Below are positions 39,438 to 48,254 of a stretch of 64,000 bases of DNA, in pieces; within the stretch, counting starts at the first letter, position 1; the number at the start of each line of letters is the position of its first letter. Position numbers and translations under genes: made by a program. Below the pieces are notes generated by a model, which ran no database searches, had not been told where the DNA came from, and saw only the letters and a program-made list of their open reading frames with translations. The DNA is from Acidihalobacter ferrooxydans (GTDB lineage Bacteria; Pseudomonadota; Gammaproteobacteria; DSM-5130; Acidihalobacteraceae). The stretch covers positions 434,001-498,000 of the forward strand of contig NZ_CP019434.1 in assembly GCF_001975725.1 (NCBI RefSeq), read 5' to 3'.

Positions 39438-40425
39438 GAGAGAGGCCTTCGATCTCCATCAGCAGGTCGCTGCGGCAGACGGTGGCATGCAGGTATATGC
39501 GCGCTGCGGCGCCTGCCGGCAGGCGGGTTTCGAGGGCGTCGCGCACAGGTTCGAGCAGTGCAGGTTCGCGCAGGTAGACCTTGAGCAGGTCGAGTTCGGC
39601 GATGCTGCGGATGCTCAGACCGTGCCGCGTGTGGGCTTCGCCGATCAGTGCGTCAATGTTGGTCAGGATTTCCTCCAGCTGCGGCAGTAAGGTGGCGTGG
39701 CGGCTTTCGTGGCCGACGATGCTGGCCGTGCCGGAGATGTAGAGGTGATCCCGCTCTGGCCAGCGTTTGAGCAGCGCGCGCGCGAACGAGGGGCTGCGTG
39801 GGCTGTAGCGGGGCGGGTAGCGAAAGGCGCTGATCTGGCGCGGGTTTTCGATCTGGATGCCGGGTTCACGGGCGGCGAGAAGGTAGACGTTGAGCGGGCC
39901 GCCGTGAGAGCCGAGGGCGCTGGCGGCAGGCAGGGCGGCTTCGAATTCGCCGAGCATTTCGAGTGCGTGGTAACGTCCGACGCAGAACGACTGGTAGCGC
40001 TCCAGGCCGTCCTCGACGTCGAGGATGCGCGGAAAATAGTTCCAGACGCGCAGCAGGTGCGGGTAGGCCGAATCGTCGAGCAATTCGAGGATGCGGTCGT
40101 AGATGGCATGGGCGCTGGAGCGGATGTCGTCGGCCGGCAGTTGCAGGCTGGCGAACAGGATGTCGTCGTTGCGGGCGATGCGCAGGCCGTCGCGGGCGAT
40201 GCGTTCGACCGGGGTCGGGCTGGACCAGTGTTCGCAGAGCGGTGTGCCGGCCAGTTGCGGCAGGACAAGGTCGAAGTTGCAGGTGTCGTCGGCGGACAGC
40301 CACGGCGCGTCGGCAAAGCCGATCAGTGCGAGTGTGTGCGGATCGCGCGCGAGTTCGTCGCGCCGGGCGGCGTTGATATAGCGAACCGCGAACGGCGCCG
40401 GTGCTGAATGTGTTGGGTCGGGCAT
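39391..40425 (-). CDS. XanB2/FkbO-type chorismatase
   Basis: A 344-residue protein of the chorismatase (pteridine-dependent deoxygenase-like) group: RVWNYFPRILD, CVGRYHALEML, PLNVYLLAAREPG and SGTASIVGHESRH are characteristic. XanB2 splits chorismate to 3- and 4-hydroxybenzoate, the aromatic starters of xanthomonadin. This links the cluster to the shikimate pathway. The ATG at 40425 gives a normal N-terminus. The C-terminal tail GTGRTLKESAAAVK comes from the family 1 repeat, so the native end has been replaced or extended. Confidence 0.85.
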   Translation of the reverse strand: MPDPTHSAPAPFAVRYINAARRDELARDPHTLALIGFADAPWLSADDTCNFDLVLPQLAGTPLCEHWSSPTPVERIARDGLRIARNDDILFASLQLPADDIRSSAHAIYDRILELLDDSAYPHLLRVWNYFPRILDVEDGLERYQSFCVGRYHALEMLGEFEAALPAASALGSHGGPLNVYLLAAREPGIQIENPRQISAFRYPPRYSPRSPSFARALLKRWPERDHLYISGTASIVGHESRHATLLPQLEEILTNIDALIGEAHTRHGLSIRSIAELDLLKVYLREPALLEPVRDALETRLPAGAAARIYLHATVCRSDLLMEIEGLSQGTGRTLKESAAAVK

Positions 40426-40602
40426 CGCTTGGCGTCTGTCTGATTCAGGTGGTCGTCGCGAGTGAGTGGGCAGTAACAGCTGTGGTCTGTTGTTTGAGGT
40501 TGATCGTGGCTCCTGGCCAAATATGCACAGGGCAATGGTCCTGGTGTCTCGTCGGAGCAGAGTGGATGGTCTCTGCATCCGACAAATGACAGGTCCGGTT
40601 GT

Positions 40603-41940
40603 TCAGTCTTTGTCTACCGAGAGTGTGCCGCCGCTGAAGGTCAGCGCGTTGTTACGCCGGCGCAGTGCGGCGGCGCGGCGCTGCGCCGGCCAGTTGGCGA
40701 GTACGGTGATGTAGTAGATGGCCTTGAAGACCAGTGTCGGTATACGCATTGGCGTCGGGCGGAACACGTCGCCGGCGAGCATGGTGGTGACGGCGTCGCG
40801 TACGCGGAAGACGTTGCGTGGTGACATGAACAGGTTTTGCATGGCCGGGGTGTTGAAACGGTAGATGAACCAGGCGAAATGCTTCATGCCGCGGCGCATG
40901 TGGCGTTCGTGGGCGGCGATGAGCTGTGCGCGGCGTTCGGGATGGTCGAGCAATTGATCAACCACGTCGGCGGCGCTGAAGGCGCTGGTCAGCGCCAGGT
41001 GCACGCCACTGGAGAACACCGGGTCGAGAAAGGCATAGGCATCGCCGATCATGAGGTAGCCGTCACCGGCGGACGCTTTTGAGTAGTAGGTGAAGTTGCC
41101 GGTGGCCTGCACCTCGCCGACCTGTTCGGCATGCTGCATCCGCTCGGCCACGCCGGGCGACAGGGCGATGGTGCGTTGCAGGAATTCGGCCGGCGGGCAA
41201 TCGCGGGTTTTGAGGTATTCGGGCCAGCAGACGGCGCCGACGCTGGTGATGCCGTCGCGCAGCGGAATCATCCAGAACCAGCCGTGTTCGAACCAGTACA
41301 CGCTGATATTGCCGGCATCGTGGCCGTCGCGGCGCGGGATGTTGCGAAAGTGTCCGAAAATCGCAGCGCTGTTGTGGTCGGGGTTCTTGTACTTGAGGCC
41401 GAAGCGTTTGGAGAGCAGCGTGTCGCGGCCACTGGCGTCGATCACGAAACGGGCTTCCCAGGTGTGGGTGTCGCCCGCGGCGTCTTGTGCCTGAACGAGG
41501 CTGGTCTGGCCGGGGCGGAAGTCGATTCGGCTCACGCGCATGCCTTCATAGGTTTGCGCACCCTTGACGCCGGCGTTGCGGAACAGCGCCTGATCGAAGT
41601 CCGAGCGGCGCACTTCGTAGGCGTGCGGCCAATTTTTGTCCCAGGCGTGTTTGAAGTAATAGACCTGATGGCGGTTGGAGTGGCTGTCGGAGTTGAATTC
41701 CGCGCCGGGTTTGAGGACACCGATATCGTCGCGCACCGCGTCGAGCACACCGAGTTTTTCCAGCAACGGAAGCGATTGCGGCAACAGGGATTCACCGATG
41801 TGAAAGCGTGGATGGTGGTCTTTTTCCAGCAACACGACCTGGCGTCCTTTCTGCGCCAGCAGTGCGGCGGCGCTGCTGCCGGCCGGCCCGCCGCCGACGA
41901 TGAGTACGTCGCAGTTTTGCGTGGTGGATGTTGCGGTCAT
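40603..41940 (-). CDS. flavin-dependent halogenase-like enzyme
   Basis: A 445-residue FAD enzyme. The dinucleotide motif is GGGPAGSS (16-22). The halogenase-specific WxWxIP motif is present as WFWMIP (221-226), and the LKPGAEF segment has Lys77 at a position usual for the variant group acting on carrier-bound substrates. FFDH-type enzymes brominate or chlorinate the aromatic ring; xanthomonadins are brominated. A 177-bp gap separates it from the chorismatase, and a family 1 repeat lies upstream. Confidence 0.85.
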   Translation of the reverse strand: MTATSTTQNCDVLIVGGGPAGSSAAALLAQKGRQVVLLEKDHHPRFHIGESLLPQSLPLLEKLGVLDAVRDDIGVLKPGAEFNSDSHSNRHQVYYFKHAWDKNWPHAYEVRRSDFDQALFRNAGVKGAQTYEGMRVSRIDFRPGQTSLVQAQDAAGDTHTWEARFVIDASGRDTLLSKRFGLKYKNPDHNSAAIFGHFRNIPRRDGHDAGNISVYWFEHGWFWMIPLRDGITSVGAVCWPEYLKTRDCPPAEFLQRTIALSPGVAERMQHAEQVGEVQATGNFTYYSKASAGDGYLMIGDAYAFLDPVFSSGVHLALTSAFSAADVVDQLLDHPERRAQLIAAHERHMRRGMKHFAWFIYRFNTPAMQNLFMSPRNVFRVRDAVTTMLAGDVFRPTPMRIPTLVFKAIYYITVLANWPAQRRAAALRRRNNALTFSGGTLSVDKD

Positions 41941-41977
41941 GCAATGAGCCCCTTGATGTTTTTTGATTGTGCCGTAT

Positions 41978-42076
41978 GGGAGCCTGTCGGGCCGGTCAGT
42001 AATCGACAGCGGCGGTAGGATCTTAAGTCCATTCCCCACCCGTCTCGCCCCAACCCGCAAGATTCGACCGGCTCCC
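41978..42076 (+). repeat. family 1 inverted-repeat element, copy 4
   Basis: A 99-bp copy in the same orientation as copy 2. Outer ends gggagcctgtcgg and ccggctccc pair; the body reads aatcgacagcggcggtagga, like the other copies, and the right half has ccacccgtctcgcc. It lies between the halogenase start and the DUF4340 gene. Confidence 0.78.
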
Positions 42077-42139
42077 GGGCGGCCATTACGCGGCGCATTG
42101 TGGCATAAAATCCGCCGTGTATGCCGTCGTCGCCGACGT

Positions 42140-43003
42140 TTACGGAGCCGGGTGCGCAGCGCTGGCGGGCAGGTGGAGGAGGCGCCCGGCGAGGGCTGCG
42201 GGCAGGTGGTAGTCGGCGCGCAGACCGGGGGCGCGCAGGATCAGTGAGGGCTGTGTCGCGATGATCTGGAAGTGCAGTTGCGTGCCGTCGGCGAGGCCGA
42301 CGCGGATGTCACCCTGCGTGTTCGCGGTGGAACGGGCCGCGGGTGTGATCCGCAGCGCGTGGGCCTGGCGCCAGGCGTCGAGCAGGGCGGCGATTTGTGC
42401 GGCGCTGGCGTGTGCGTGCGCGAGGGTCCAGCCGGAGGGCGCTTTGGCGCGGAGGTCGAGCGTGGGCAGGTGAAGCGCCGTGATGCGCGCGCCGGGCGGC
42501 AGCAGCTTGAGGCTGATCCAGCTCAGCGCGGGGCTTTCGGGGAGGGTCGAGAGGGCGTCGGAAACGAGGTAGAGCATGCCGTTGCGCAGTGCATAGCGGC
42601 GCTGGTTCAGTGGGTTGAGCGTGCCAAGTTCGATGCGGGTCTTGCCGAAGCGGATGGTGGCGCGCGGCGGAGCGAGGCCGTACTGCGCGAGATCCAGTCT
42701 GGCGGCGGCGTAGCGCTTGTTGCTGCGTGCCTGCGGCAGGTCGAGCAGCGCCCGCATGAGGGCCGGGTTGGCGCGGGCGCGGATGGGGGCGGTCAAATGC
42801 CAGGCGTGATTGACGCGGGCGAAGGTCAATGCGGGCTGGCCGGGACGGCTGATGGTGATGTGCCGTACGGTGGCGGCGTCGATGCCGGGGGCGAGCACGA
42901 CGCCGGTCGGCGCGGGTTGTGGGTGCGGGCGTAGCGCCACCATGGCGAGGCCGATGACGACGAGCAGCAGTGCCAGATTGAGCAGCAGGCGGCGGTTGAG
43001 CAT
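42140..43003 (-). CDS. DUF4340 domain protein of a Gld-type ABC system
   Basis: A 287-residue protein with one N-terminal membrane segment (LLLNLALLLVVIGLAMVAL) and a periplasmic DUF4340-like region with repeated beta strands (ITISRPGQPALTFARV, WHLTAPIRARAN). Such proteins are found beside GldG-like ABC subunits. Function is unknown. It lies 10 bp after the GldG-like gene. Confidence 0.75.
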   Translation of the reverse strand: MLNRRLLLNLALLLVVIGLAMVALRPHPQPAPTGVVLAPGIDAATVRHITISRPGQPALTFARVNHAWHLTAPIRARANPALMRALLDLPQARSNKRYAAARLDLAQYGLAPPRATIRFGKTRIELGTLNPLNQRRYALRNGMLYLVSDALSTLPESPALSWISLKLLPPGARITALHLPTLDLRAKAPSGWTLAHAHASAAQIAALLDAWRQAHALRITPAARSTANTQGDIRVGLADGTQLHFQIIATQPSLILRAPGLRADYHLPAALAGRLLHLPASAAHPAP

Positions 43004-43013
43004 GCGGGCGGCG

Positions 43014-44384
43014 TCAGCGGGCCGGCCGGCGGCGGCGCAGCCAGATCACGCCGCCGGTGATGAACAACGCGAGTGGCAGGGCGACGAGGAACAGCCCGGC
43101 GATGACGTAACCGTCAACGCGACTGAGTTGCAGCCGGGTGTCCGGCGCGGCGGGCAGGTGGACCTGGATCAGGCTGTCGTCGTGGCCGAGCCAGTTGATA
43201 GCGGCGAGGGCGAGTTCGAGGTTGGCGCCCTGACCGATGAAGGCGTTGCTGGCGAAGGCGCCGCTGCCGAGGATTACGGCGCGCGGTTGTTTGCCGCCGT
43301 GCACGGACTTGCCGGTCAGCGCTTCGCCGAGAATCAGCGGTCCGGCGGTGTCGCCGCGGGCGGCGTCGAAGTGTACGGTGCCGTGCAGTGGCGCGGTCGT
43401 GCTCCAACTCTGTTGCAGCGTGCGCAGCAGCGGCACGGCGCTCCAGTGCGCGTTGCCGGCCGGCTGCACGATGCCGGCGCTGAACGGGATCAGGGTCTGG
43501 ATCTGAAGGTGTTCGGTGACCGGGGAAGGGCCGTAGTTGAGGATCGGAACGATGGCCGGGTTCTTGATGCCGAGCATGGTGCGCAGATTCGCGTCGGCGT
43601 CGACCACGGTGCCGGGCACGAAGCGGATGCCGAGCTGCTTGGCCAGTGGGTCGAGGCCGTGCAGCGAGCCCGGGGCGTGCAGCCAGAGCAGTGCGCCGCC
43701 GCCGGCCAGGTATTTGCCGATGGCCGTCACTTCGCCGGCGGTGAGGGCGGTCTTTGGTTCGGCGATGACCAGTACCGATGTGTTTTCCGGAATCTGCGGG
43801 GTGCGCAGCAGGTTCAGCGGCTGCAGGTGGAAGCCGTCATGTTGCAGGGCGGCGGCGAGGCGGCTGAGGCCGGCGCTGGTGGTGTCGAAGGGCGAGCGTT
43901 CCTGATGGCCGTCCAGGAATACAACCCATTGGTCGGCGCCGCGGGTCAGATGCAGCAAGGCGTTGAGCAGCGTTTCCTGGCTGAGGTTTTCGACCACGCG
44001 TGTGCGCCCGTCGAGCGCGATGGCGAGCTGGCCGGTGTGGGTGACGCCGTATCGGTTGGCTTGCGCGGGGTGCAGATCAGGGTTGACGAACTTGAGGCTG
44101 ATGTGCGGATCGACGGCCTGGTACAGGGCGATCTGGCGGCGCACGCGCGCGTGCAGATCGGCATTGTTGGCGACGAAGGCGATGAATTGATACGGCCTTG
44201 GGTTGGCGCGCAGGAGCTTGACGGTGGTCGGCGCGAGGCTGTTGCGGTGGTTGGCGGTCCAGTCCTGCACATAACGGTATTGATGGCTGAGCCAGGCGAG
44301 CAGGCCGATCGCGAGCAGGAACAGCGCGAGAAAGAGCAGCGAGTTCAGGCGCAGCTTCCAGCGGGTGGTGCGGGATACGTGCAT
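43014..44384 (-). CDS. GldG-like ABC system auxiliary subunit
   Basis: A 456-residue protein with an N-terminal segment (LLFLALFLLAIGLLAWL), a large periplasmic domain of the ABC-type uncharacterised transport / GldG family (RYGVTHTGQLAIALDG, VVFLDGHQERSPFD, GGALLWLHAPGS) and a C-terminal segment (VIAGLFLVALPLALFITGGVI). In the gliding bacteria GldG works with GldA and GldF; in other bacteria the role is undefined. Confidence 0.85.
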   Translation of the reverse strand: MHVSRTTRWKLRLNSLLFLALFLLAIGLLAWLSHQYRYVQDWTANHRNSLAPTTVKLLRANPRPYQFIAFVANNADLHARVRRQIALYQAVDPHISLKFVNPDLHPAQANRYGVTHTGQLAIALDGRTRVVENLSQETLLNALLHLTRGADQWVVFLDGHQERSPFDTTSAGLSRLAAALQHDGFHLQPLNLLRTPQIPENTSVLVIAEPKTALTAGEVTAIGKYLAGGGALLWLHAPGSLHGLDPLAKQLGIRFVPGTVVDADANLRTMLGIKNPAIVPILNYGPSPVTEHLQIQTLIPFSAGIVQPAGNAHWSAVPLLRTLQQSWSTTAPLHGTVHFDAARGDTAGPLILGEALTGKSVHGGKQPRAVILGSGAFASNAFIGQGANLELALAAINWLGHDDSLIQVHLPAAPDTRLQLSRVDGYVIAGLFLVALPLALFITGGVIWLRRRRPAR

Positions 44385-44400
44385 CGGTGGCTCCCTTGGC

Positions 44401-45156
44401 TTAGCGCGGCAGGCGCAGGCCGTCGAGCTGGCGCACGGTGAGCACCAGAAAGGTGAGGGTGAACAGTACGTAGTACGCAGCGGCGGCGGTGTCGAATTCG
44501 CCGCGCAAAAAGGGCAGAAAGTGGCTGAAGTGCGAGAGGTAGACGAACAGTCTGCTGGCGGTGCTCTGCGCGGTGCCGGAGATGTATAGCACGGTGAGCA
44601 GCAGCAGCAGGCCGAAGCTGCCGACTGCGGCCAGTGTGGGTTGACGGGTGAGGCTGGAGATGTAGAGCCCGGCCGCGGTGAACGAGCCGACCAGCAGGAG
44701 CAGGCCAAGGACTTCGGCGGCCAGATGGCCCCAGTCGAGGTGCGTGCCGACCGTAAGCGACAGCGGCATGAGCGTGATCATGGCGATCATCACCAGCATG
44801 AACCCCATCAGGCCGAGGTATTTGCCGAGTACGATCTGCGTCATCGAAACCGGTGCGGAGGTCAGCAGGGATAGCGTGTTTGCCTGATATTCTTCGCTCA
44901 GGCTGCGCATGGTCAGCAGCGGCGTGATGGCGAGCATGAGCACGCCGGCCCATAGGTATAGCGGCGAGAGCACGACGCTGACCACGCCGGGCGCGTTCGG
45001 TACGCCGACGAGCTTGGGCGCGATGCTGTCGATGAAGTTCTGCACCGCGCTGAGGAACAGCAAGGCCAGAACGAGTTGGGTGATGCCGAGTATGGTCCAG
45101 GCCAGTGGCGAGTAGAACAGGCGTTTCAGTTCGTGGCGGGCGATAACCAGAATCAT
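44401..45156 (-). CDS. GldF-like ABC permease
   Basis: A 251-residue permease with six hydrophobic segments. SEEYQANTLSLLTSAPVSMTQIV is the conserved loop of the ABC-2 GldF/NatB group. It overlaps the ATPase gene by four bases (ATGA). Longer upstream readings lie in the ATPase gene and were not used. Confidence 0.88.
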   Translation of the reverse strand: MILVIARHELKRLFYSPLAWTILGITQLVLALLFLSAVQNFIDSIAPKLVGVPNAPGVVSVVLSPLYLWAGVLMLAITPLLTMRSLSEEYQANTLSLLTSAPVSMTQIVLGKYLGLMGFMLVMIAMITLMPLSLTVGTHLDWGHLAAEVLGLLLLVGSFTAAGLYISSLTRQPTLAAVGSFGLLLLLTVLYISGTAQSTASRLFVYLSHFSHFLPFLRGEFDTAAAAYYVLFTLTFLVLTVRQLDGLRLPR

Positions 45157-46094
45157 GGGGTCCGATCCTCGTGGGTTTCGGCGTAGACGGCGCGCATGAA
45201 GACCTGTTCCAGGGATTGGCGTTCGGCGCGCAGTTCGCGCAGTTGCCAGCCGCGATCGCAGGCGGTCTGGGCGACGCTGCCCGGTGACGTGGCGCTGTCG
45301 TGTTCGAGACGGAAGCGCCCGCCACCCAGCACATGCGCGGCCTGGATGCCGGCGATGGCGGTCAGCTCGGCGACATCTGGCGGGGCGCCAAACGCGACGA
45401 TCAGGCTGCTGGCGGTGTGTCCGGCGAGGTTGGCGAGCGTGTCGGCGAACACCGTGCGTCCGCGGTTGATGATATGCACGCGGTCGCACACCGCTTGCAC
45501 TTCGGCGAGGATGTGGGTGGACAGAATGACCGCGTGCGCGGCGCGCAGTTCGCCGATCAGCTCGCGGATTTCGCGTATCTGGAGCGGATCGAGGCCGACC
45601 GTGGGTTCGTCGAGAATGATCAGGCCCGGTTGATGGATCAGCGCCTGGGCGATGCCAACGCGCTGCCGGAAGCCTTTGGACAGCGTGCCGATGAGTGCGC
45701 GCCCGGCGGCGTCCAGCCCGGTGCGCTGCTTGGCGCGTTGCAACGCGGCGGGCAGTTGCGCACGCCGCATTCCGTGTAGTCGCGCAGCGTAACGCAGATA
45801 CTCGTCTACGCACAGGTCGTCGTACAAGGGCGGGTGTTCGGGCAGGTAGCCGATATGACGTTTGGCCCGCTTCGGGCGCTCCAGCAGATCGACGCCGTCA
45901 ATGACGATCTGTCCGGCGCTGGGCGCGAGGCAGCCGCTGAGCAGGCCCATGGTGGTCGATTTGCCCGCGCCGTTGGGGCCGAGCAGACCGAGTACCTCGC
46001 CGGCGCTGACGTCGAGCGAAATGCCCTCGATGGCGCGGTGCTTGCCATAGTAGCGGGCCAGTCCCTGGGCGTGCAGCAGAGGCGTTGCACTCAT
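45153..46094 (-). CDS. GldA-like ABC ATPase
   Basis: A 313-residue ATPase. Walker A is LGPNGAGKST, the signature is LSKGFRQRVG, Walker B is LIILDEPTVGLD and the H-loop is in LSTHILAE. Signature LSKGFRQRVG is the GldA/CcmA form. It begins the minus-strand set GldA-GldF-GldG-DUF4340 that precedes the halogenase gene. Confidence 0.92.
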   Translation of the reverse strand: MSATPLLHAQGLARYYGKHRAIEGISLDVSAGEVLGLLGPNGAGKSTTMGLLSGCLAPSAGQIVIDGVDLLERPKRAKRHIGYLPEHPPLYDDLCVDEYLRYAARLHGMRRAQLPAALQRAKQRTGLDAAGRALIGTLSKGFRQRVGIAQALIHQPGLIILDEPTVGLDPLQIREIRELIGELRAAHAVILSTHILAEVQAVCDRVHIINRGRTVFADTLANLAGHTASSLIVAFGAPPDVAELTAIAGIQAAHVLGGGRFRLEHDSATSPGSVAQTACDRGWQLRELRAERQSLEQVFMRAVYAETHEDRTP

Positions 46095-46113
46095 GCGTGA
46101 TTTATTCCTTCAT

Positions 46114-46131
46114 CAAGTCCGGCAGGCTCAT
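46114..46131 (+). repeat. family 1 end fragment
   Basis: caagtccggcaggctcat matches 16 of 18 bases of the family 1 right end and lies 19 bp upstream of the GldA-like start. No partner end was found, so it is a truncated copy. A weaker left-end-like match sits at 14568-14583. Confidence 0.45.
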
Positions 46132-46310
46132 AGCCCGGAAAATTCGCGAGTTGCCGCCGCGAGTTCAGCGCAGATTCATGAAATATCCGGAGCAGAGCCG
46201 CACGCGCAGTGTACGGGTTCGCAGCCACGGCGCGCGTGCCCCGTTGGCCCTTTGTCCCTCGCGTGCCCGGTTTTGTTTCCTTCGTCTTCGTCTGGAGCGC
46301 GATCATGGGA

Positions 46311-46319
46311 TGGTATAAT
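46311..46319 (+). promoter_or_regulatory. extended -10 promoter of the desaturase gene
   Basis: TGGTATAAT is a perfect -10 hexamer with the TGn extension; no good -35 is seen 17-18 bp upstream, as is common for extended -10 promoters. The predicted start near 46326 gives a short leader to the ATG at 46355. Confidence 0.6.
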
Positions 46320-46354
46320 CACACGTACGGTTCAATCCAAACAGGTAATGTTTC

Positions 46355-47548
46355 ATGTCCATGTTGTATGGTCTGCTCGATCTGCCCTGGTGGGGCTACG
46401 TGTTGGTGGCCTTGGCGCTGACGCACGTCACTATCGTCAGTGTGACGTTGTTCTTGCATCGCGCCCAGGCGCACCGTGCGCTCGAAATGCATCCGGCGTT
46501 GGCCCATTTCTTCCGTTTCTGGCTGTGGTTGACGACCGGCATGATCACCCGGGAATGGGTGGCGGTGCACCGCAAGCACCATGCGAAATGCGAAACCGCC
46601 GAGGACCCGCACAGTCCGCATCACAAAGGAATTGGCACCGTGCTGTGGCAAGGCGCGGAACTCTACGGCGAAGAAACCGCGCGTGCGGAAACGGTGGAGC
46701 ACTATGGCCATGGCGCGCCCGACGATTGGCTGGAACGCCACCTCTACACGCCATACAACCTGGCTGGCGTTGCCCTGATGCTGTTGCTCGATCTGGCGCT
46801 GTTCGGCGTCTACGGCATCATCATCTGGGCCGTACAGATGATCTGGATTCCGTTCTGGGCGGCCGGCGTGATCAACGGGCTTGGACATTGGTGGGGTTAT
46901 CGTAACTACGAAACCACCGACGGCTCCACCAACCTCGGTCCGCTCGGTATCCTGATCGGCGGCGAAGAGATGCACAACAATCATCACGCCTTCCCCGGTT
47001 CGGCGAAATTCTCGCTCAAGCGCTGGGAATTCGATATCGGCTGGATGTATCTGAGCATTTTCAGGGCCGCGGGTCTGGTACGGATCAAGAAACTGGCGCC
47101 CAAGCCGGTGTTCGATCCGAGCAAGGACCGCGTGGATCTCGAAACGGCGCGTGCCGTGGTTGTCGGCCGTCTGCACCTGATGGCACAGTTTGCACGTCTG
47201 GTCATGCTACCGGTGCTGCACGATGAATTGGACAAGGCCGATGCATCCTGCCGACGCCTGCTCAAGCGTGGTCGCCGCGTGCTGGTGCGTGAAGAGAGCC
47301 GGATGGATGCGCGTGCGCAAAATCGTCTGATGCAGGCGTTGCAGCACAATGAAACACTGCAAACGGTGTACGAATACCGGGTTCGCTTGCAGGCGCTTTG
47401 GGCGCGCAGTCAGGGTACGGAAAAATTCCTGGCCGCATTGCAGGAATGGTGCGCGCAGGCGGAGGCCAGCGGTATCCAGGCGTTGCAGGATTTCGCGCGC
47501 GCCGTGCGTGGTTATTCGCTGGCGCCGCGCCCGGTCGCCGTGGGGTGA
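46355..47548 (+). CDS. DesA-like fatty acid desaturase
   Basis: Membrane di-iron delta-9 type desaturase. The 397 residues contain the three histidine boxes: HRAQAH (35-40), HRKHH (72-76) and HNNHH (207-211), with hydrophobic segments between. It would introduce double bonds in membrane acyl chains. The last 130 residues are soluble and charged; the stretch LQALWARSQGTEKFLAALQ and WCAQAEASGIQALQDFARA resembles the C-terminus of ISL3-family transposases, an extension probably shared by related pseudomonad desaturases. Confidence 0.92.
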   Translation: MSMLYGLLDLPWWGYVLVALALTHVTIVSVTLFLHRAQAHRALEMHPALAHFFRFWLWLTTGMITREWVAVHRKHHAKCETAEDPHSPHHKGIGTVLWQGAELYGEETARAETVEHYGHGAPDDWLERHLYTPYNLAGVALMLLLDLALFGVYGIIIWAVQMIWIPFWAAGVINGLGHWWGYRNYETTDGSTNLGPLGILIGGEEMHNNHHAFPGSAKFSLKRWEFDIGWMYLSIFRAAGLVRIKKLAPKPVFDPSKDRVDLETARAVVVGRLHLMAQFARLVMLPVLHDELDKADASCRRLLKRGRRVLVREESRMDARAQNRLMQALQHNETLQTVYEYRVRLQALWARSQGTEKFLAALQEWCAQAEASGIQALQDFARAVRGYSLAPRPVAVG

Positions 47549-47640
47549 TGCGCGAACACGACTGATAACCCACGCCGTTGTCGTCGGCAACGGCGACCGG
47601 CTTTCATGCGTATGCCGAATCACCGTCCAGCGGTATGGCG

Positions 47641-47678
47641 GACACAAAAAACCCGGCTTTGGCCGGGTTTTTTGTGTC
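47641..47678. terminator. bidirectional intrinsic terminator
   Basis: A perfect 17-bp stem (47641-47657 with 47662-47678) around a tttg loop, made of gacacaaaaaacccggc and its complement. The A and T runs on each side let it work for the desaturase on the plus strand and rpmG on the minus strand. Confidence 0.92.
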
Positions 47679-47693
47679 CTGGGTGGAAAGCGT

Positions 47694-47861
47694 TTATTTG
47701 ATTTTGCCTTCCTTGTACATCACATGCTGGCGAACGACGGGATCGTATTTTTTGATCTCCATCTTTTCGGGCATGTTCCGCTTGTTTTTGGTCGTGGTGT
47801 AGAAGTGACCGGTGCCGGCAGACGAATTCAGACGAATTTTTTCGCGAGGACCTTTAGCCAT
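47694..47861 (-). CDS. rpmG: ribosomal protein L33
   Basis: The 55-residue large-subunit protein [16 protein letters not shown]...[14 protein letters not shown] matches E. coli L33 nearly throughout. It is the cysteine-free (zinc-independent) form. AAAGGAG lies 6 bp before the ATG. It is normally immediately after rpmB; here a 144-bp repeat lies between them. Confidence 0.97.
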   Translation of the reverse strand: MAKGPREKIRLNSSAGTGHFYTTTKNKRNMPEKMEIKKYDPVVRQHVMYKEGKIK

Positions 47862-47875
47862 GATGTGTCTCCTTT

Positions 47876-48019
47876 AGCAGGCTGTTGAAATTCGCTCAGG
47901 CGAGTGCGAGAGAAGGAAAAATCGGGCGAAAAAGCGCAGTTTACAGAACGTAAATGAGCATTTTGAGCCCGATTTTGACGCCCTGGCGTGCCGCATGAGT
48001 AGAATTTCAACTGCCTGTT
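47876..48019 (+). repeat. family 2 inverted-repeat element between rpmB and rpmG
   Basis: A 144-bp element with 18-bp terminal inverted repeats (16 of 18 match: agcaggctgttgaaattc and gaatttcaactgcctgtt). The body is aaaaagcgcagtttacagaa cgtaaatgagc-like. One end overlaps two bases of the rpmB stop codon, the other stops just before the rpmG ribosome-binding site. A partial copy lies at 20632. Confidence 0.85.
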
Positions 48020-48254
48020 AGATCTTCTCGCCGCGGGCGCGGATGTCAGTCAGCACCGAATCGATACCCTTCTTGTCGATGATGCGCATGCCCTTGGTCG
48101 ACACGCGCAGGCTTACCCAGCGATTTTCGCTGTCCACCCAGAAACGATGCGTGTGCAGATTGGGCAGGAAGCGGCGACGCGTCTTGTTATGTGCGTGGGA
48201 CACGTTGTTGCCCACCATCGGGCGTTTACCCGTGACCTGACAGACTCTAGCCAT
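48018..48254 (-). CDS. rpmB: ribosomal protein L28
   Basis: A 78-residue large-subunit protein with [34 protein letters not shown] and [15 protein letters not shown], all characteristic of L28. The ATG at 48254 gives the standard start. Its TAA stop lies on the edge of the family 2 element. Confidence 0.97.
   Translation of the reverse strand: MARVCQVTGKRPMVGNNVSHAHNKTRRRFLPNLHTHRFWVDSENRWVSLRVSTKGMRIIDKKGIDSVLTDIRARGEKI

Noticed and set aside
42810-44441. 543-codon plus-strand frame
   Set aside because: Mirror of the GldG-like and DUF4340 genes, Gly/Ala/Arg-rich and without recognisable domains.
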